Source: Toxotes chatareus (lineage: Eukaryota; Chordata; Actinopteri; Toxotidae). Taken from it: a stretch of DNA of 64,000 bases. The position numbers were made by a program, and so were the translations under genes. The stretch spans positions 23,049,115 through 23,113,114 of the forward strand of contig CM028887.1 in assembly GCA_016801885.1 (NCBI GenBank), read 5' to 3'. The notes beneath the pieces were generated by a model. That model ran no database searches. It had not been told where the DNA came from and saw nothing but the letters and a program-made list of their open reading frames with translations. Shown piece after piece: positions 1-11,290 of this stretch. How positions within the stretch are numbered: the first letter of the stretch is position 1; the number at the start of each line of letters is the position of its first letter.

Positions 1-484
1 ATTATTCTAATGCTTCAGCTTGGTACCAGTCACACACTGGCCCTATTTAGAAAGACAGCTCTTATGACAGCTCAGCTTACCCATACACTGTATCAGTTAT
101 ACCATAATGTCAGAGGTAAGCAGGAGGTATTCTGAGTGATGGGTCTGTACATGCCAGATCTCCTTATACCATTAAATCCAAAAGTGAAGCACGTACAACA
201 AGGAAAATAAAGTAAGAGCAGATTTTAAAGCAGCATTAACTGATTTCTCTGTTTTCTGTTGGGGCCAGAGGAATTAACCAGGCAGAGATAACTTAAGTAC
301 ATGACCAAGAGAAACTATTTTAAACTAACAAACTTGTAAATCTGTAATTTTAAGTCTGAATGAATTAATTGGAGGCAGTCAGAAAACACAGCACTGACAC
401 ATTATGGCTTTATACAGTTTCTGTGCATAGTCCTATATTCCAACACTCCAACCAATGGAGCTGTTTTTCTAGCCACACGACCGA
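1..484. other. AT-rich non-coding DNA
   Basis: No exon-like structure, RNA gene or recognisable repeat is seen here. It leads into the repeat copy that starts near 485. Confidence 0.5.
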
Positions 485-780
485 TGTAAGTACAATATCC
501 ATTCTCCTTTACGTCTGTGTGAGGTATTTACCAGTTTTAATGGATAAATGCTCTACTATGTTCACCAGGTGGTTGATTGCTTTGTTTGCTTTTTGGTGCT
601 GGGCAGGTAGCAGCTTCCAGCTCCCTGGAAATGTGGTTGAGGAGACTTGTGAGTGTGAACCAAAACACTCATTTTGCAGACAGAAAAATCAAAACAATGA
701 GCCAAAAGACACTAAAACACTATACAGACCTGAGGGTAACTCCAGTGTCTGGTGATAATTCAGTGTGGGTTTGTCTGAAT
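485..780 (+). repeat. Teleost interspersed repeat, family B (diverged copy)
   Basis: Short blocks in fixed order match the better copy at 45920-46360: 'gctctactatgttcaccag' near 551, 'ggtgctgggcag' near 595, 'caaaacaatgag' near 690 and a 'gataattc...gtgggttt' block near 755. The family is remembered as common in percomorph genomes; I cannot name its class. A 128-codon ORF at 369-755 runs through this copy and is therefore not counted as a gene. Confidence 0.5.
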
Positions 781-1051
781 GAATGACACAGTTCACATTA
801 CACACCTGACACATTGTTATGTAAAAATATTGATTAGTACAGCATAAAAACTTAATCCAAGCCAATGTAGCTATTATTAGATAATGAAAGCCGAGATTAC
901 ACACCCACACAACAACTGCACCACAATTTAATATGTACACATCGTAACATACACACCACAAGGTATTTGTGAGCCATATTTCTAAAGTCTGTGTCCATGG
1001 CAACATCAGTAAAAAGTTTGTTTGAAAAAAACCTCTGCTCACCTGAGTGAG

Positions 1052-1771
1052 TGTCAGGTTGTTGTGGTCAGCCCTTAAGGGGGCTCTGTGAACTCTTTTG
1101 GACTAGTAAACTTTACCAGTTTCCTGTTTTGAGTTTTTATTTTGTACTCATTTTGGTTTCAAAGTATTATTCAGCAGTTCCTTGTTTTAGTTTGAAAATC
1201 ACTCTAGTCTGTTTTCGTTTTACATTTCCTGTTTTATTTTTTTTATAAGTTTTAGCCTTCGTGTATCAGTTTCCAATGTACTTCCTGTCTTTGTCTAGTT
1301 TCCCTCTTTTTGTGATTGTCTGGCCCGCCCTAATTGGTTTCACCTGTTGCCTATTGCCTCACATATATAAGTCTCGTTGTTCCCCTGCGTTCTTGTCAGT
1401 TTGTCTGTTGTCATGTCCCCTGTTTGGATCTGTTTCTGAGTCTGCATTTCTGTACCTTTGTCTGTACCTGGAGTCTGTGTTTGTTAGTAGTCTTGTCCGT
1501 GTTCCTGCCAGTATTCCCCCCTCCTCACTTTGTCTGTAGTTCCCCTTTTGGATTACCTCTGTCACCTTGTTTACTTCAAGTAAGGACTTTTGAGTTTTGG
1601 GGGCTTGAGCTTGTGTTTTTCTGAAACACAAGATTAGTTTGGTCTTGGCCCTCGACCTTATACCAGTGATTTTTGGTTTTAAATAAAAGACATTAGTTTC
1701 ACCACCTTTTTCTCATGGGGTTTCTGGATTTGGGTCCTCTCTTGAGTTTGTGGCAACTGCCCCTGTTACAA
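1052..1771 (+). mobile_element. LTR-like element (probable solo LTR, old copy)
   Basis: It begins TGTCAGG and ends near CCCTGTTACA. Inside are features of an LTR promoter and polyadenylation region: a TATA-like 'catatataagtctcgttg' near 1362 followed by a T/C-rich stretch, and 'aaataaaagacatt' near 1681. Long blocks are shared with the LTR at 37652-38234, including 'cttcctgtctttgtctagtt', 'ccgccctaattggt' and the terminal 'tttgggtcctctctt'. No target-site duplication is visible and the ends do not match well, so the copy is older, truncated, or my borders are off. A SINE-like or DNA-transposon origin cannot be excluded. Confidence 0.6.
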
Positions 1772-3699
1772 CACAGGTGCATCTGAGGAAGGTGCAAGTT
1801 AAAAACTCCCACTCACTGTCTCAGTGACTGATGACTACTTACTCCTACTACTTACTTGAACTACTTATAGCAATAAAAAGATTAGAAAGCTACTCTCTCT
1901 CTATATATATATATATAATGATACCAATAAATCTTAAGCATCATCCATGTAAACTCAAAACTCTCAAGGTCAAAAAATAGACACAAAAGTAAATTTTACA
2001 GGGAACATACAAATATATACTGAATCTTACAGTGTTATCAAACACATTTAATCCATTCTAGAAATACGTTAAAAGTAAGGTAAGTAGGGACAAAAGCCTC
2101 AATGTAAAAAGAAAAGTTTTAGTGTCATCATACATTAAACATATCTGCCCACTAATGGCAGTAAACAGTCAAAAATAAAACAAATAAATTGCGTAATTGC
2201 CAGTTCATCAGTGAATTTATACAGTAACAGACATATAATCTAAATAGTAAAAAAATATGTTATAGAGGGTAGGGATAAAATAGCGCACCAGTACATCAGT
2301 AAAATAGGCAATATGCTGTAAATTATATGCAGCACACAGCACATCCTTATGTACAATTAGAGGAGTTAGAGGACAGCCAGTAAAAAAGAGATATGATAGA
2401 GTAGATGGGGAAAGAGGGATTAAAGATCCCATCATCCACTTCCTTTCATTTTTTTGAGGCAGGCTAAAGAAGATATTTATTCAAGTCAGACTAAATAAAT
2501 ATGCAAACAGCTAAGCAGATGAAGAAAGACATAGTCAACAGAATTACTAGAGGCATCAGCTTCTGTCTCGCTCCCTCCCTCTGTCTCTACGTCTCTCGCT
2601 CTTATCGTCTTGCTTCCCTTTTTTAAATTCTTTTCAGATGATATACGTGCATCTTTGGTGTGTATGGTGTGTGTGCCTGAGAGAGCGAGAAAGAGAGACG
2701 GAGAGATAGAGCCATCGTGGCAGCTTGCCTTTGATCTCATCTTTGGCAATAACGCCCCAGCTTCAAATGGCCTCAGCAGTGGCAGGTAGATGTCTCTGGC
2801 TCTGCTACCGAGTGTCTATTTGCATCCGAGACTGACAGTGACGGTGCACGTCTCCGTATCTCACAGAACTTAAGTCTCGTCTCACTGTGACTCTGGCAAA
2901 GGGTTTATGAACTAAAGCTGAGCGTGTGTGTTCGCTGTATGGGGCTGCTTGTTTGCTTTTTGTCGCAGCATTAGAGTGCATTGATGGAGATGTTTTCTGA
3001 GTTTCGTGCATTTTCACGCTCTGTTAATTTACACAGCGATGCAGTAAAACATCTCGAGGGGATGCAACACAGTGACTGTTAATTAAATTGAACCTATGCA
3101 GTGAAGATGTGTTCATAGGCTTTAACTACATCCTAGGTCTTCATTTTTGATATGTATAAATACTCTCTCTCCACACTTCTCACAGACTCAATAGTCTCCA
3201 TGGTCCACCCTTGTTTCTTTTTAGTCTGGTATGAATATGTTTCTTAAAATAATGCCGAGATTCATAATTGCAGTGTGACATATTCCTGAAAATTAGTTTT
3301 GCTTTTTTATCCATGTACCAATTCTAAGAGAGATATTTGCCTTGAACTTACGCGTCTTTGTTTTTCTCCCTTATCAAACTTTACCTGAATATTAAGCTGG
3401 TTAAAGTTTTTTTTTTAGCCCCACACTATGAATAGAAACATTTCAACAAGTACCGGATGATAGAAATTTAGTACAGATACCCAAGTTGCACAGAGAATAT
3501 GCAACAGCAGGCCGAAGTTTTCACTTATCCACAAAAATATTTGCTCATCAATAGATGAACTGGTCCAAATTTAATATAGACATTCATGGTTTATGTGCAG
3601 TGTGTCCTACTAACTGTCTCTCCTGTCTTTTATTTCCATCAACATCGGCTGTACTCTGTGTTTGGTTCATGATAAAATTATTACTAAATAATCAGCATT
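1772..3699. other. Non-coding DNA with a CT/AT microsatellite
   Basis: It holds a (CT)n-(AT)n run at 1893-1917 and a CT/GA-rich stretch at 2560-2715. ORFs of 70-87 codons on the minus strand (2217-3017) show no domain, codon or splice signal that would support them. No gene is called. Confidence 0.5.
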
Positions 3700-3790
3700 A
3701 GCATAGTCATTTGTGGGCATGTTAGCATGCTTACATTAGAATATAGCTCAAAGAGCTGCTGTGCTGATGCTGTGTTCATGCCATATTAGA
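3700..3790 (+). repeat. Teleost repeat family C, 5' part
   Basis: The block 'gcatgttagcatgcttac' followed by 'tagctcaaagagctgctgtg' matches a family common in percomorphs. Its later part, ending 'gctgctagcatggctgtagactcttag', seems to continue at 4112-4155, which suggests that about 320 bp was inserted between the two parts. Confidence 0.5.
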
Positions 3791-4111
3791 GTTATCATAA
3801 TGAGATTATGACACATAAATAGCATTTGTATCAACTTCCAAGTCATGATTAATTATTACTGGGAAGGTATATCCGGCTTGTAGCTTAATATAGAAGTGCC
3901 ACAAAACTAAACCTTTGAATACCTCACATCAGCCAAGGACTGTCATTCAACGTAATTAAACCCACATTTTATGGACATGGTGTTACGCTGCCAATGCACA
4001 GTATTATATTCTCATACAACCGTCTCTATGACTAGAATACTTCCAAGTTGTAAACATGGGAATCATTTCCATCTCCACCATCCATCCCACATGACATGAA
4101 AACAGCAGTAT

Positions 4112-4155
4112 GTATGGCCTCACCTGCTGCTAGCACGGCTCTAGACTCTTATTGT
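4112..4155 (+). repeat. Teleost repeat family C, 3' part
   Basis: The sequence 'gctgctagcacggctctag' and the following 'actcttattgtcatt' are a diverged form of the end of family C. A related end piece sits at 44727-44770. Confidence 0.45.
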
Positions 4156-6984
4156 CATTCAAACACAAAAGTCAAACTATTTAAGGCTTTATTCAGACAT
4201 GACAGGACAGGTATGGAAAGAGCCACAAAACTAGTTCGATATTTGAGACCTAATGCACAAGTGGGAGTGGGAGCACTGCTGAGCACAGCCGTGAGTAGAA
4301 AAGTAATGGCATGAAGGAAGGAGAGTGTTTTCTGTTCTCTCGCAGACTGTATTAGTGATGGATTAAAAAACGTATTTTGCAACTGAAGCTTTATTACCAT
4401 AGTAATGTTAAAACCAGTGATAAATCCACAATAAATCCCGTTAAATTTCATCATTTATTAGAGAATTCTGCCACTTATTTTATAAAGTCCAACAGTGCAC
4501 AAGTATAGAATGACAGTGCATTAGATCGAGGGTCAGAGGGATGAACAGACCACAGAAATGTGGAGACTTTCTGACACAGAAATTAATTTTGCTTATTGGA
4601 CGACCCATGCTGACAAATTAAGGAATAACTGATGACCAGTTTTGTTTTGTTTTTTTATGATACTGTTTATTTTTCAGTCTGTTCAGTGTTTTTGTATAAA
4701 GTCAGCTGAATGTTTCTGCAACATTTTTGCAAAGACATTTGTCCAACATGCTTTCAAATACAGAGCACACAGGCTGTGAAAGGGCTCTGCAAACTGTTCA
4801 AATCACTCTCTTGTGGGAAACAAGTACAGAACATAAACAGCACATGGAAAACTAAGATCCACAATGATTTATGCAAAGTACATATTCGTAAGTGCAAACC
4901 TCAGTTTAGATAACTGAATATTAACCTTTTTATAATGCTGTTGGTTTACATTGTGTGGGATGTAAAGTAAAATCACCTAACTTTGTATTATTTCTGTTTT
5001 TACTTCATAAGGTTAACAGCCGGTTGCACCTTATACTCCTTTTTCAACAAGCAAAGCTTTTCAAGCCTTTGCACAAAAAGTTGCCATCAACCTATAGAGG
5101 AAGTATGTTCTATATCAAAAGACAGCTTTTTTAAAAAGAACTTCAGTTCAGGCATCTCTAGTTTCTCTGTAAACCTGCCACATAGTCTGCTCAATGAGTG
5201 TTGCAGACCAACCTATTATGGACCAAACATAGGTTACACACCAGCAGTGATTTGTCTCAGTGGGAAGGGAACATTTTTACACCCTGAGTCTCCTGTGTGA
5301 ATTCTTTCACCCCACCACTTTCTCTCTAGCTTGGCCCACCGCCACCATCACTAATACAGCTAACCTTTCTATCATAACAGAGCTACACGCAGGCACACTG
5401 CAGTTATTAACCTCTGCAGTATCCTTCCAGGGCCTAATTGCTGCCAATACCAAGTTACGGCTCAATCTAATAAAGATTATACGTGCTGTGCCAAAAGGAC
5501 AAATTGTTCGCTAGATTCACTCCGTTCGCTCATTTGGTCCCTGTTGGACATAAAGTTATGTGAGCCGAAGCATATTGAACATGGTAGTAATATTCTTGGA
5601 TAAGAGCCCCCTGATTAACTATTTCAGAGGAGGGAGGAGGAGTGAGACAGAAAGACAGGGAGAACAAAGGAAGGGGGAATATAGGAAAGATGGAGTAGAA
5701 AATATGAGAAGAACTGCAGAGTTTAAGAAAAAATGCCACAGTTCAATAAACTGTGTATATATGTTTACAAATATTATAAATTTACACACTACACACAACA
5801 ATGTTTTATGAAAACTGAAGGTGCACTAAAGTCCAATAAAAAAAATAAATACTGTGATTGTGCCTGTGGTTTGTTGGTGCAGTGGCCAGTCCTATAAAAT
5901 GTATCTGCACTCAAATCAGAAAAAATTAAAACTAACACTGGGTAATGTCCCCCAAGAGGATACCTGTATGGGTGGGGAGGTCATGCTGTAACCTATAGGT
6001 GAAAAGTTCAATCACTATCACAGCTGAGTGTCCCACAGAGGCCTTACTGTGACCCAGAAATATGTGTCAGCTTAGTCTAACTCTAAGCTACACTGTCTCT
6101 GAGAAATTACATTTGTATTCTGCTTATGTATTTGGCCAATTACATTTTCAGGGGAAACATAATTGCTACCTGGATTATTTTCACTGCCAACATTAGAAGT
6201 GTAATGTTCCTGGATTTGTTGGGAGGATTGTGAGCAGCACTGTGTGCTCAGCCTCCCAGACTTCCCACCACACCCGCCCTTAGCTTTGGGGCAGGTAGCC
6301 CTTGCCCCTACCTGCCCCCAGCCCACTGAGGCAACAAGTTTATCGACATCGCTGTCTGTAAATTCGTGTTCCTGAAATGTTACCAGTATTTCTGAGTTTG
6401 ACATTTTGTTCTATAGTGTTTTCACTGTTTATGTGTGGTTACTTCAGTCAGTAAAAGGAGAAGACAGAGTTAGACCATGACTGTTTTGTTGTGTAGGTTT
6501 GGTGACCCGTGCTCAGATGTGAATGCAAAGATGCTCTCTGTTGCTGCACTGATGCTATGCTCTGCTCTGAGAAACTAATAGAGGACACTGCTGAACTGGA
6601 AACTTCAACTCAGTTCTAGTGAGAGAAAACTTCAGCTCACAACAATATTTAACCAAGACCGCAATCTTCTTATAACCTTATGCTAGAGCTGAGTTCCTCA
6701 AGATGCACTTCAGCACATATATCAATAAGTGAACATGTACCTCAGCACACAGCACAGTTAGGTACAAAACTAGCATTCAGAAGTACTGCACGTAATGTTA
6801 ATAGGTCAGCAGCCTATCATTTCCTACAGTTATCGGATTATGATTGTTTCAATGGACAATTGAAATCTTTTAATATGCTTTTAATGAGTAAGTGACGTAC
6901 TGTGTATCAAGGCTGAGCTGATAACTGCTCTCTCAATCACCAACGAAAAAGAGGGCAGTGGAAACAAGTTGTGAACACAATACA
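4156..6984. other. Non-coding DNA, unclassified
   Basis: No gene is supported. A 110-codon minus-strand ORF at 6072-6404 begins MSNSEILVTFQEHEF and has a Gly/Cys-rich middle. I do not recognise it, it has no splice context and it ends without a domain; it could be part of a decayed transposon or chance. Confidence 0.45.
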
Positions 6985-7060
6985 GGGGAGCTGCTGATTC
7001 AGGTAATAATTCTCTGTAGGTTCATCAAACACCATTCACAATGTCATTTGATATATTGTG
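6985..7060 (+). repeat. Teleost repeat family B, 3' fragment
   Basis: The block 'caggtaataattctctgt' near 7000 followed by 'ggttcatca' matches the same position in the 45920-46360 copy ('caggtaataattctctgtgg' near 46295). Only the final ~75 bp are clear. Confidence 0.5.
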
Positions 7061-8460
7061 ATAAAAAAACATTGATTATATCTGCTTTAAAGATAGCATG
7101 TAAAGTTTTCCACTAGTTGCACAGTCAAGAAATTTTTTAATGAGCTTTATTGTTTGTTTGTTTGTTGTATCTCATGTTCTGAGGAAACACATGCTTGTCA
7201 TTCCCACAGTGGGTGTGGTGTGGTGTGGTTCCCACAGTGGTACACATACCTCCTTCATTGTAAAAGGAGGTAATGCGCCATAATGCATCAATTAAAGAGG
7301 AGAGAAAGGAGACTCTCAGCTGATGAAAAAAGTAAAGTTTTATGAGTTGTTTGCTGACAGTAAATTGTCAGCATGATACCTTTAAATACCACCATCACTG
7401 CTGTGTACCAGATCTAGATATCAGTGTCAGCCAGGTAACAAACATGTCAATGAGCAATTTTTAACACACTGTTAAAAAATGGAGCCAGTTTCACCTGTGT
7501 GGGAGCACGGCAACAGTATTTTCCCAAATCACTGACAACCCTCAGTTGTCAATGGTTTAAATTTGTACATTGCCTCCTCCCCATACTTTGTGTCACCTCC
7601 CACATGCAAACACTCACACACACACTCACACACTGTAATTGGCACAGATTAAAAAAGCAAGCTACTTTTTTTTTTTTTTTTTTTTTAAAGCAGACAGAGT
7701 AAGGGTAGAGAGGGAATGAGAAAATCCTACAGTGTAATAAGAAAGAGGCCTGAGATAGTCAAATTAGCTTTGGGTAGAGTTCAGCTGTTGAGTGAAAGTG
7801 ATTGAGTGCTGTTTTAATGGGTGAGTGGGTGGAAGTGGAGAGGCAGAGAGGCTGCATGCCATGGCTAGCTCAATCAACACATACGGACTCTGCTCTCTCC
7901 GAGCAATTACCCAAAACGCATTCATTTCACCGCTACAGCCAACTATTCCCCTCGAAAACTATCACCCAAACCTATGCAACATTATTAAATCAGCCTGAGC
8001 ATCAGTGCAAAGCACTGTTAACATGAATACAAATTACACCAGCTGTCATTAAAATACATAATTAAATTACACTGATGCTCATCACAAGTTACATCCTTTA
8101 AAATGGATCCGAACCTTCCCTTCAAATAAACAGAAATTAATAGAGACACACAGGCGACACAAACAGACACATCTGCATTCCTGGATCCATCACTCCTTGG
8201 CTAATGTAGATGGTGAGAGCTATGACATTGGAGATGTTACAGCAGTCTTGTTATGAGCTGAGGTGGGAATCTGATGGGTCCTGGTTGGTATTCCAGTGTT
8301 TTGTTGTTGGTAGATCTGTTACAGTGACAGAGAGCTGACAATATAATTATTTCCCCCTGTGGGAGCTGACTCCTGGTGATTAGGTGGCAGCGCTGTGATA
8401 TGTGATGCAGATGGTGATGAGGAGTAGAAAAAAAAATGTAGGGATGTGTGTTTATGTATG

Positions 8461-8468
8461 TGTGAGTG

Positions 8469-8501
<33 letters not shown>

Positions 8502-8506
8502 ATGTA
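8461..8506. repeat. (TG)n microsatellite
   Basis: An interrupted 'gagtgagtgtgag' start is followed by a pure TG run and a short 'tatgtat' end. Confidence 0.9.
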
Positions 8507-9967
8507 TACCTGTAAATGTGTCTTTATGGTCAAGTTCATGAATAAACATTTCATCATAAGATGGCACGGTACACAGCGATGGTGTGTCATAATCTGTTGA
8601 TGCAAAACAAAATGTCCCTCTGAGATTTCGTGTCAGAATTGTGCGTTTGAGCATGTGAAAGTACACACACGAATGCATGTGTGCAGTTGCATCGTGGTAT
8701 GTGTATGAGTGTGTGCTTGTGATTAATTGCACAGTGACAGCATCCAGTGTCATTCTCATCTTTATCTCAAGGTTACAGAGTGATGAACCAAAGAAGATAA
8801 GCAGGCGGTGCAAACAATTACCCGGCACTTTAGCCCCCCCCACCCCACCCCACAAAAAAATAGAAAAAAAAAATGATTTGGGGGAAGTAACAGATTTGGA
8901 ATAGGAGGGTTTGCATGCAGTCAAATGTCAACAGTGAAGAGACAAAGCACAATAGACACAGGCAGAGAGAGAGAGAGAGAGCGAAAAGGAGACCAAAACA
9001 TACAAGGAAGGAGGAGGAAGGGAGTGAAAATCCATGATGCTAACTCCATGTCTGTCTGCATGAGCGACAGAGATCAGAGATGGAGAAATGTCACTTAGCA
9101 AGCATTAGGCTACTGCTTTCATCTCCCCTTAGATCAGAGAGATGGGGGGGAGGGACTTTTAAAAAGAGTTTTAAAGGGCTGTGAGCCTCCCTTTGCCTTT
9201 GAAATCATCCCATCACTCATTTTTATCAGCACTGAACATGTAAAACACGTCCTGACTCTACATCTGAAAAAAAAAGAAAGAAAGTGTGAGATTTCCCTGA
9301 ATCTGAACTTTAAAAATTCTCCTACCCAAAGGCAGGCCAGATTTTTCCAGCCCGGTTTTTGAAGGATGGAGAGATGTGAAGCTGTAACCTCATCTGCTGT
9401 TAGAAGGTAGAGAGTAAAGCTGAAAGAAGTCAGCCTGTTTTATCCTCGTTACTTCAAACATGCTATCAATCCCTGTATCCTTCCTTAGCTAACGATTTGA
9501 AAATCCAAATCATTGTTATATCTTTGTGTATATTGTTGTTGCATCTTTCTGTAACTGCAAGACTTGTCGTACTTCCAAGGGACAAAGTCTAACTCTTTTG
9601 GAGGGTTTTGTTGTGGACGTGTGATTTATGTCCTATTTTCATATAATCACTCTCCTTTCCTTCCTTCATGTCATTTCTTTCTTGATGTCGTTTTGCAGAA
9701 TCCAGACCACAGGAAGACTGAGTGATTACTGTGCTTTCAGCGACTGTAACAAGGATCCGTAAACAAACAAACAAATGGCGATGTAATGATGCCTTCAGAT
9801 AAAACACAAAGTCAAATTTTTGTCTCTTTTATCACTCACATCTGACTGCTGGAGTGATTTTTCAGAGCATGCTTATTGGCTGCAAACAGACAATGGATGT
9901 GTGACCCCACTGACAGTATAGACAGATTGTGTAATGACACCCACTCTCAGTTTGCAGCTAATGTGCC

Positions 9968-9994
9968 TGTGTGTGTGTGTGTGAGTGTGTGTGT
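9968..9994. repeat. (TG)n microsatellite
   Basis: About thirteen TG units with one GAG interruption. Confidence 0.85.
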
Positions 9995-10479
9995 CAGTTT
10001 AAAGACTGACTGATGATCAAATCACGACAGATCTCTTCCATCTGCATCTTTATGCTGCCTTTGTATACATTTTATACTATTTTTGTGGTAAAGCTGAAAT
10101 GATTGGTTGAATAATCAGCTGACAAAATTAACTACAAATAAAATAAAGAGTTTGGTATTTTTTCCAAAAATGCAACAAATGCAACATTAGCTGGTTCCAG
10201 CTTTTCAAATATGAGGATTTGATGTTTTTCTTTGTCAAAAGTTCATATTTTTACATTTGGAGTGGTGGTTAAATATAACAAGCAATTCAAATGCATCACC
10301 TTGGAATCTCTAACATTTTATTCATTATTGATAATGAATGGGGAAAGAACAGTTTTCTTGCACCAGGACTGCTCACCACTGTGTCTGACACACAGTTCTG
10401 AAGGCTTACATACTGAGGATGTCTGCTAAGGTGGACCATGATCCAGGTCTACTGCTGTTTCTGGACTGTTCTGTCCCCT

Positions 10480-11290
10480 TAAATGAGCGCCGTCTTTTTC
10501 AACTTCAGGAGTGATGTCCTTGGTAACCCAGGGCTTGTTGAACACAGCGGACAGTTTTGTCTGGAACAGAGGCGCCTACACAGAAACTCACCATTTTCAT
10601 GGCATGAGAAAAACACCCCGCCTCACAGTCTTGATGGGAGCGGTTTGGAGCATGACCAGTGGTCTGCACTTGGGCTGAAAGTGTACCAGGTTCTCATCTG
10701 ACAAGTCTGATATCATCTGTGTTATGGTGCATGAATAACGTCACAAACTGTTGCCAGGTTAGCAAAGGTGGGGATGTAACCAACAACCAAGCTGGTGAGC
10801 GGGAACTCCCTGGGAATATAGTATGGATGTAGCTCCATGGCTAACGGTTCAGTGCCTGGGCAGTAGAATTGTTCCTTTACAGGAATAAGACCAGGATGGT
10901 ACCATCTGTTGTTTATGAAAGCAGCAAGCCCACCGCCTCTTTTCTTTCCACTCTCACATTAATTCCTGTTTGTACAAACCGTTCAATGGTAGCAGTGGGA
11001 TCTGGAGAACCTTCCAGTTGCCATGTCTCTGTGAAATTCATAGCACTACACTCACACAAGTCCCTCCAATTCTTTACAGGGGCTGCTAGCTCATCTATCT
11101 TATTGTCCAGCAATCTCATGTTAGTCATGATGATAGAAGGGAAATACAACTCATATCTCCTCTTCTCTAACAGTCTCTGTTGTCTGAACCCAGCTCTCCA
11201 CCCTCGTTGCTCCGTTCCTTCTCTGCATCTTCTGTGTGTCCTCCTGATTTCTGTAGAGATGTCCAGCTTCAGCACCATCAGGTTATCCCT
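10480..11290 (-). pseudogene. Decayed LINE ORF2, endonuclease region (L2/CR1, jockey-like)
   Basis: On the minus strand, pieces in more than one frame give the typical start of the apurinic/apyrimidinic endonuclease of L2/CR1-type LINEs in teleosts. First comes a linker like 'PSIIMTNMRLLDNKIDEL' (about 11100-11150), then MNFTETW with the metal-binding Glu (about 11035). After a frameshift near 10913 come FINNRWYHPGLIPVKEQ (10860-10915), HPYYIPREF and CDVIH (about 10730). The block SDENLVHF, normally about 80 residues further on, follows only some 40 bp later near 10690. An internal deletion is therefore likely. It continues weakly to 'VFNKPWVTKDI' near 10520. Stops and frameshifts make it non-functional; no reverse transcriptase domain follows. 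Upstream sequence (11290-11500) may be the element's 5' UTR. Confidence 0.75.

Larger units (their letters stand above)
7061..10479. other. Non-coding DNA with microsatellites and a possible conserved element
   Basis: Contents include a repeated GTGGT run at 7209-7230, a poly-T run at 7666-7686, a (TG)n array near 8461-8506, a (GA)n run near 8966-8981 and a (TG)n array at 9968-9994. Around 7990-8110 is ATTA-rich sequence with a 12-bp inverted repeat. Long ORFs at 8237-8924 on the minus strand are created by the reverse reading of the TG array (HTHT runs) and are not genes. Confidence 0.5.

Noticed and set aside
369..755. 128-codon ORF as a small cysteine-containing protein
   Set aside because: Its second half is a copy of the dispersed family B, so the peptide is repeat translation.
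8237..8924. ORFs of 122 and 201 codons, minus strand
   Set aside because: They run through the reverse of a TG array; the remainder has no domain or codon pattern.
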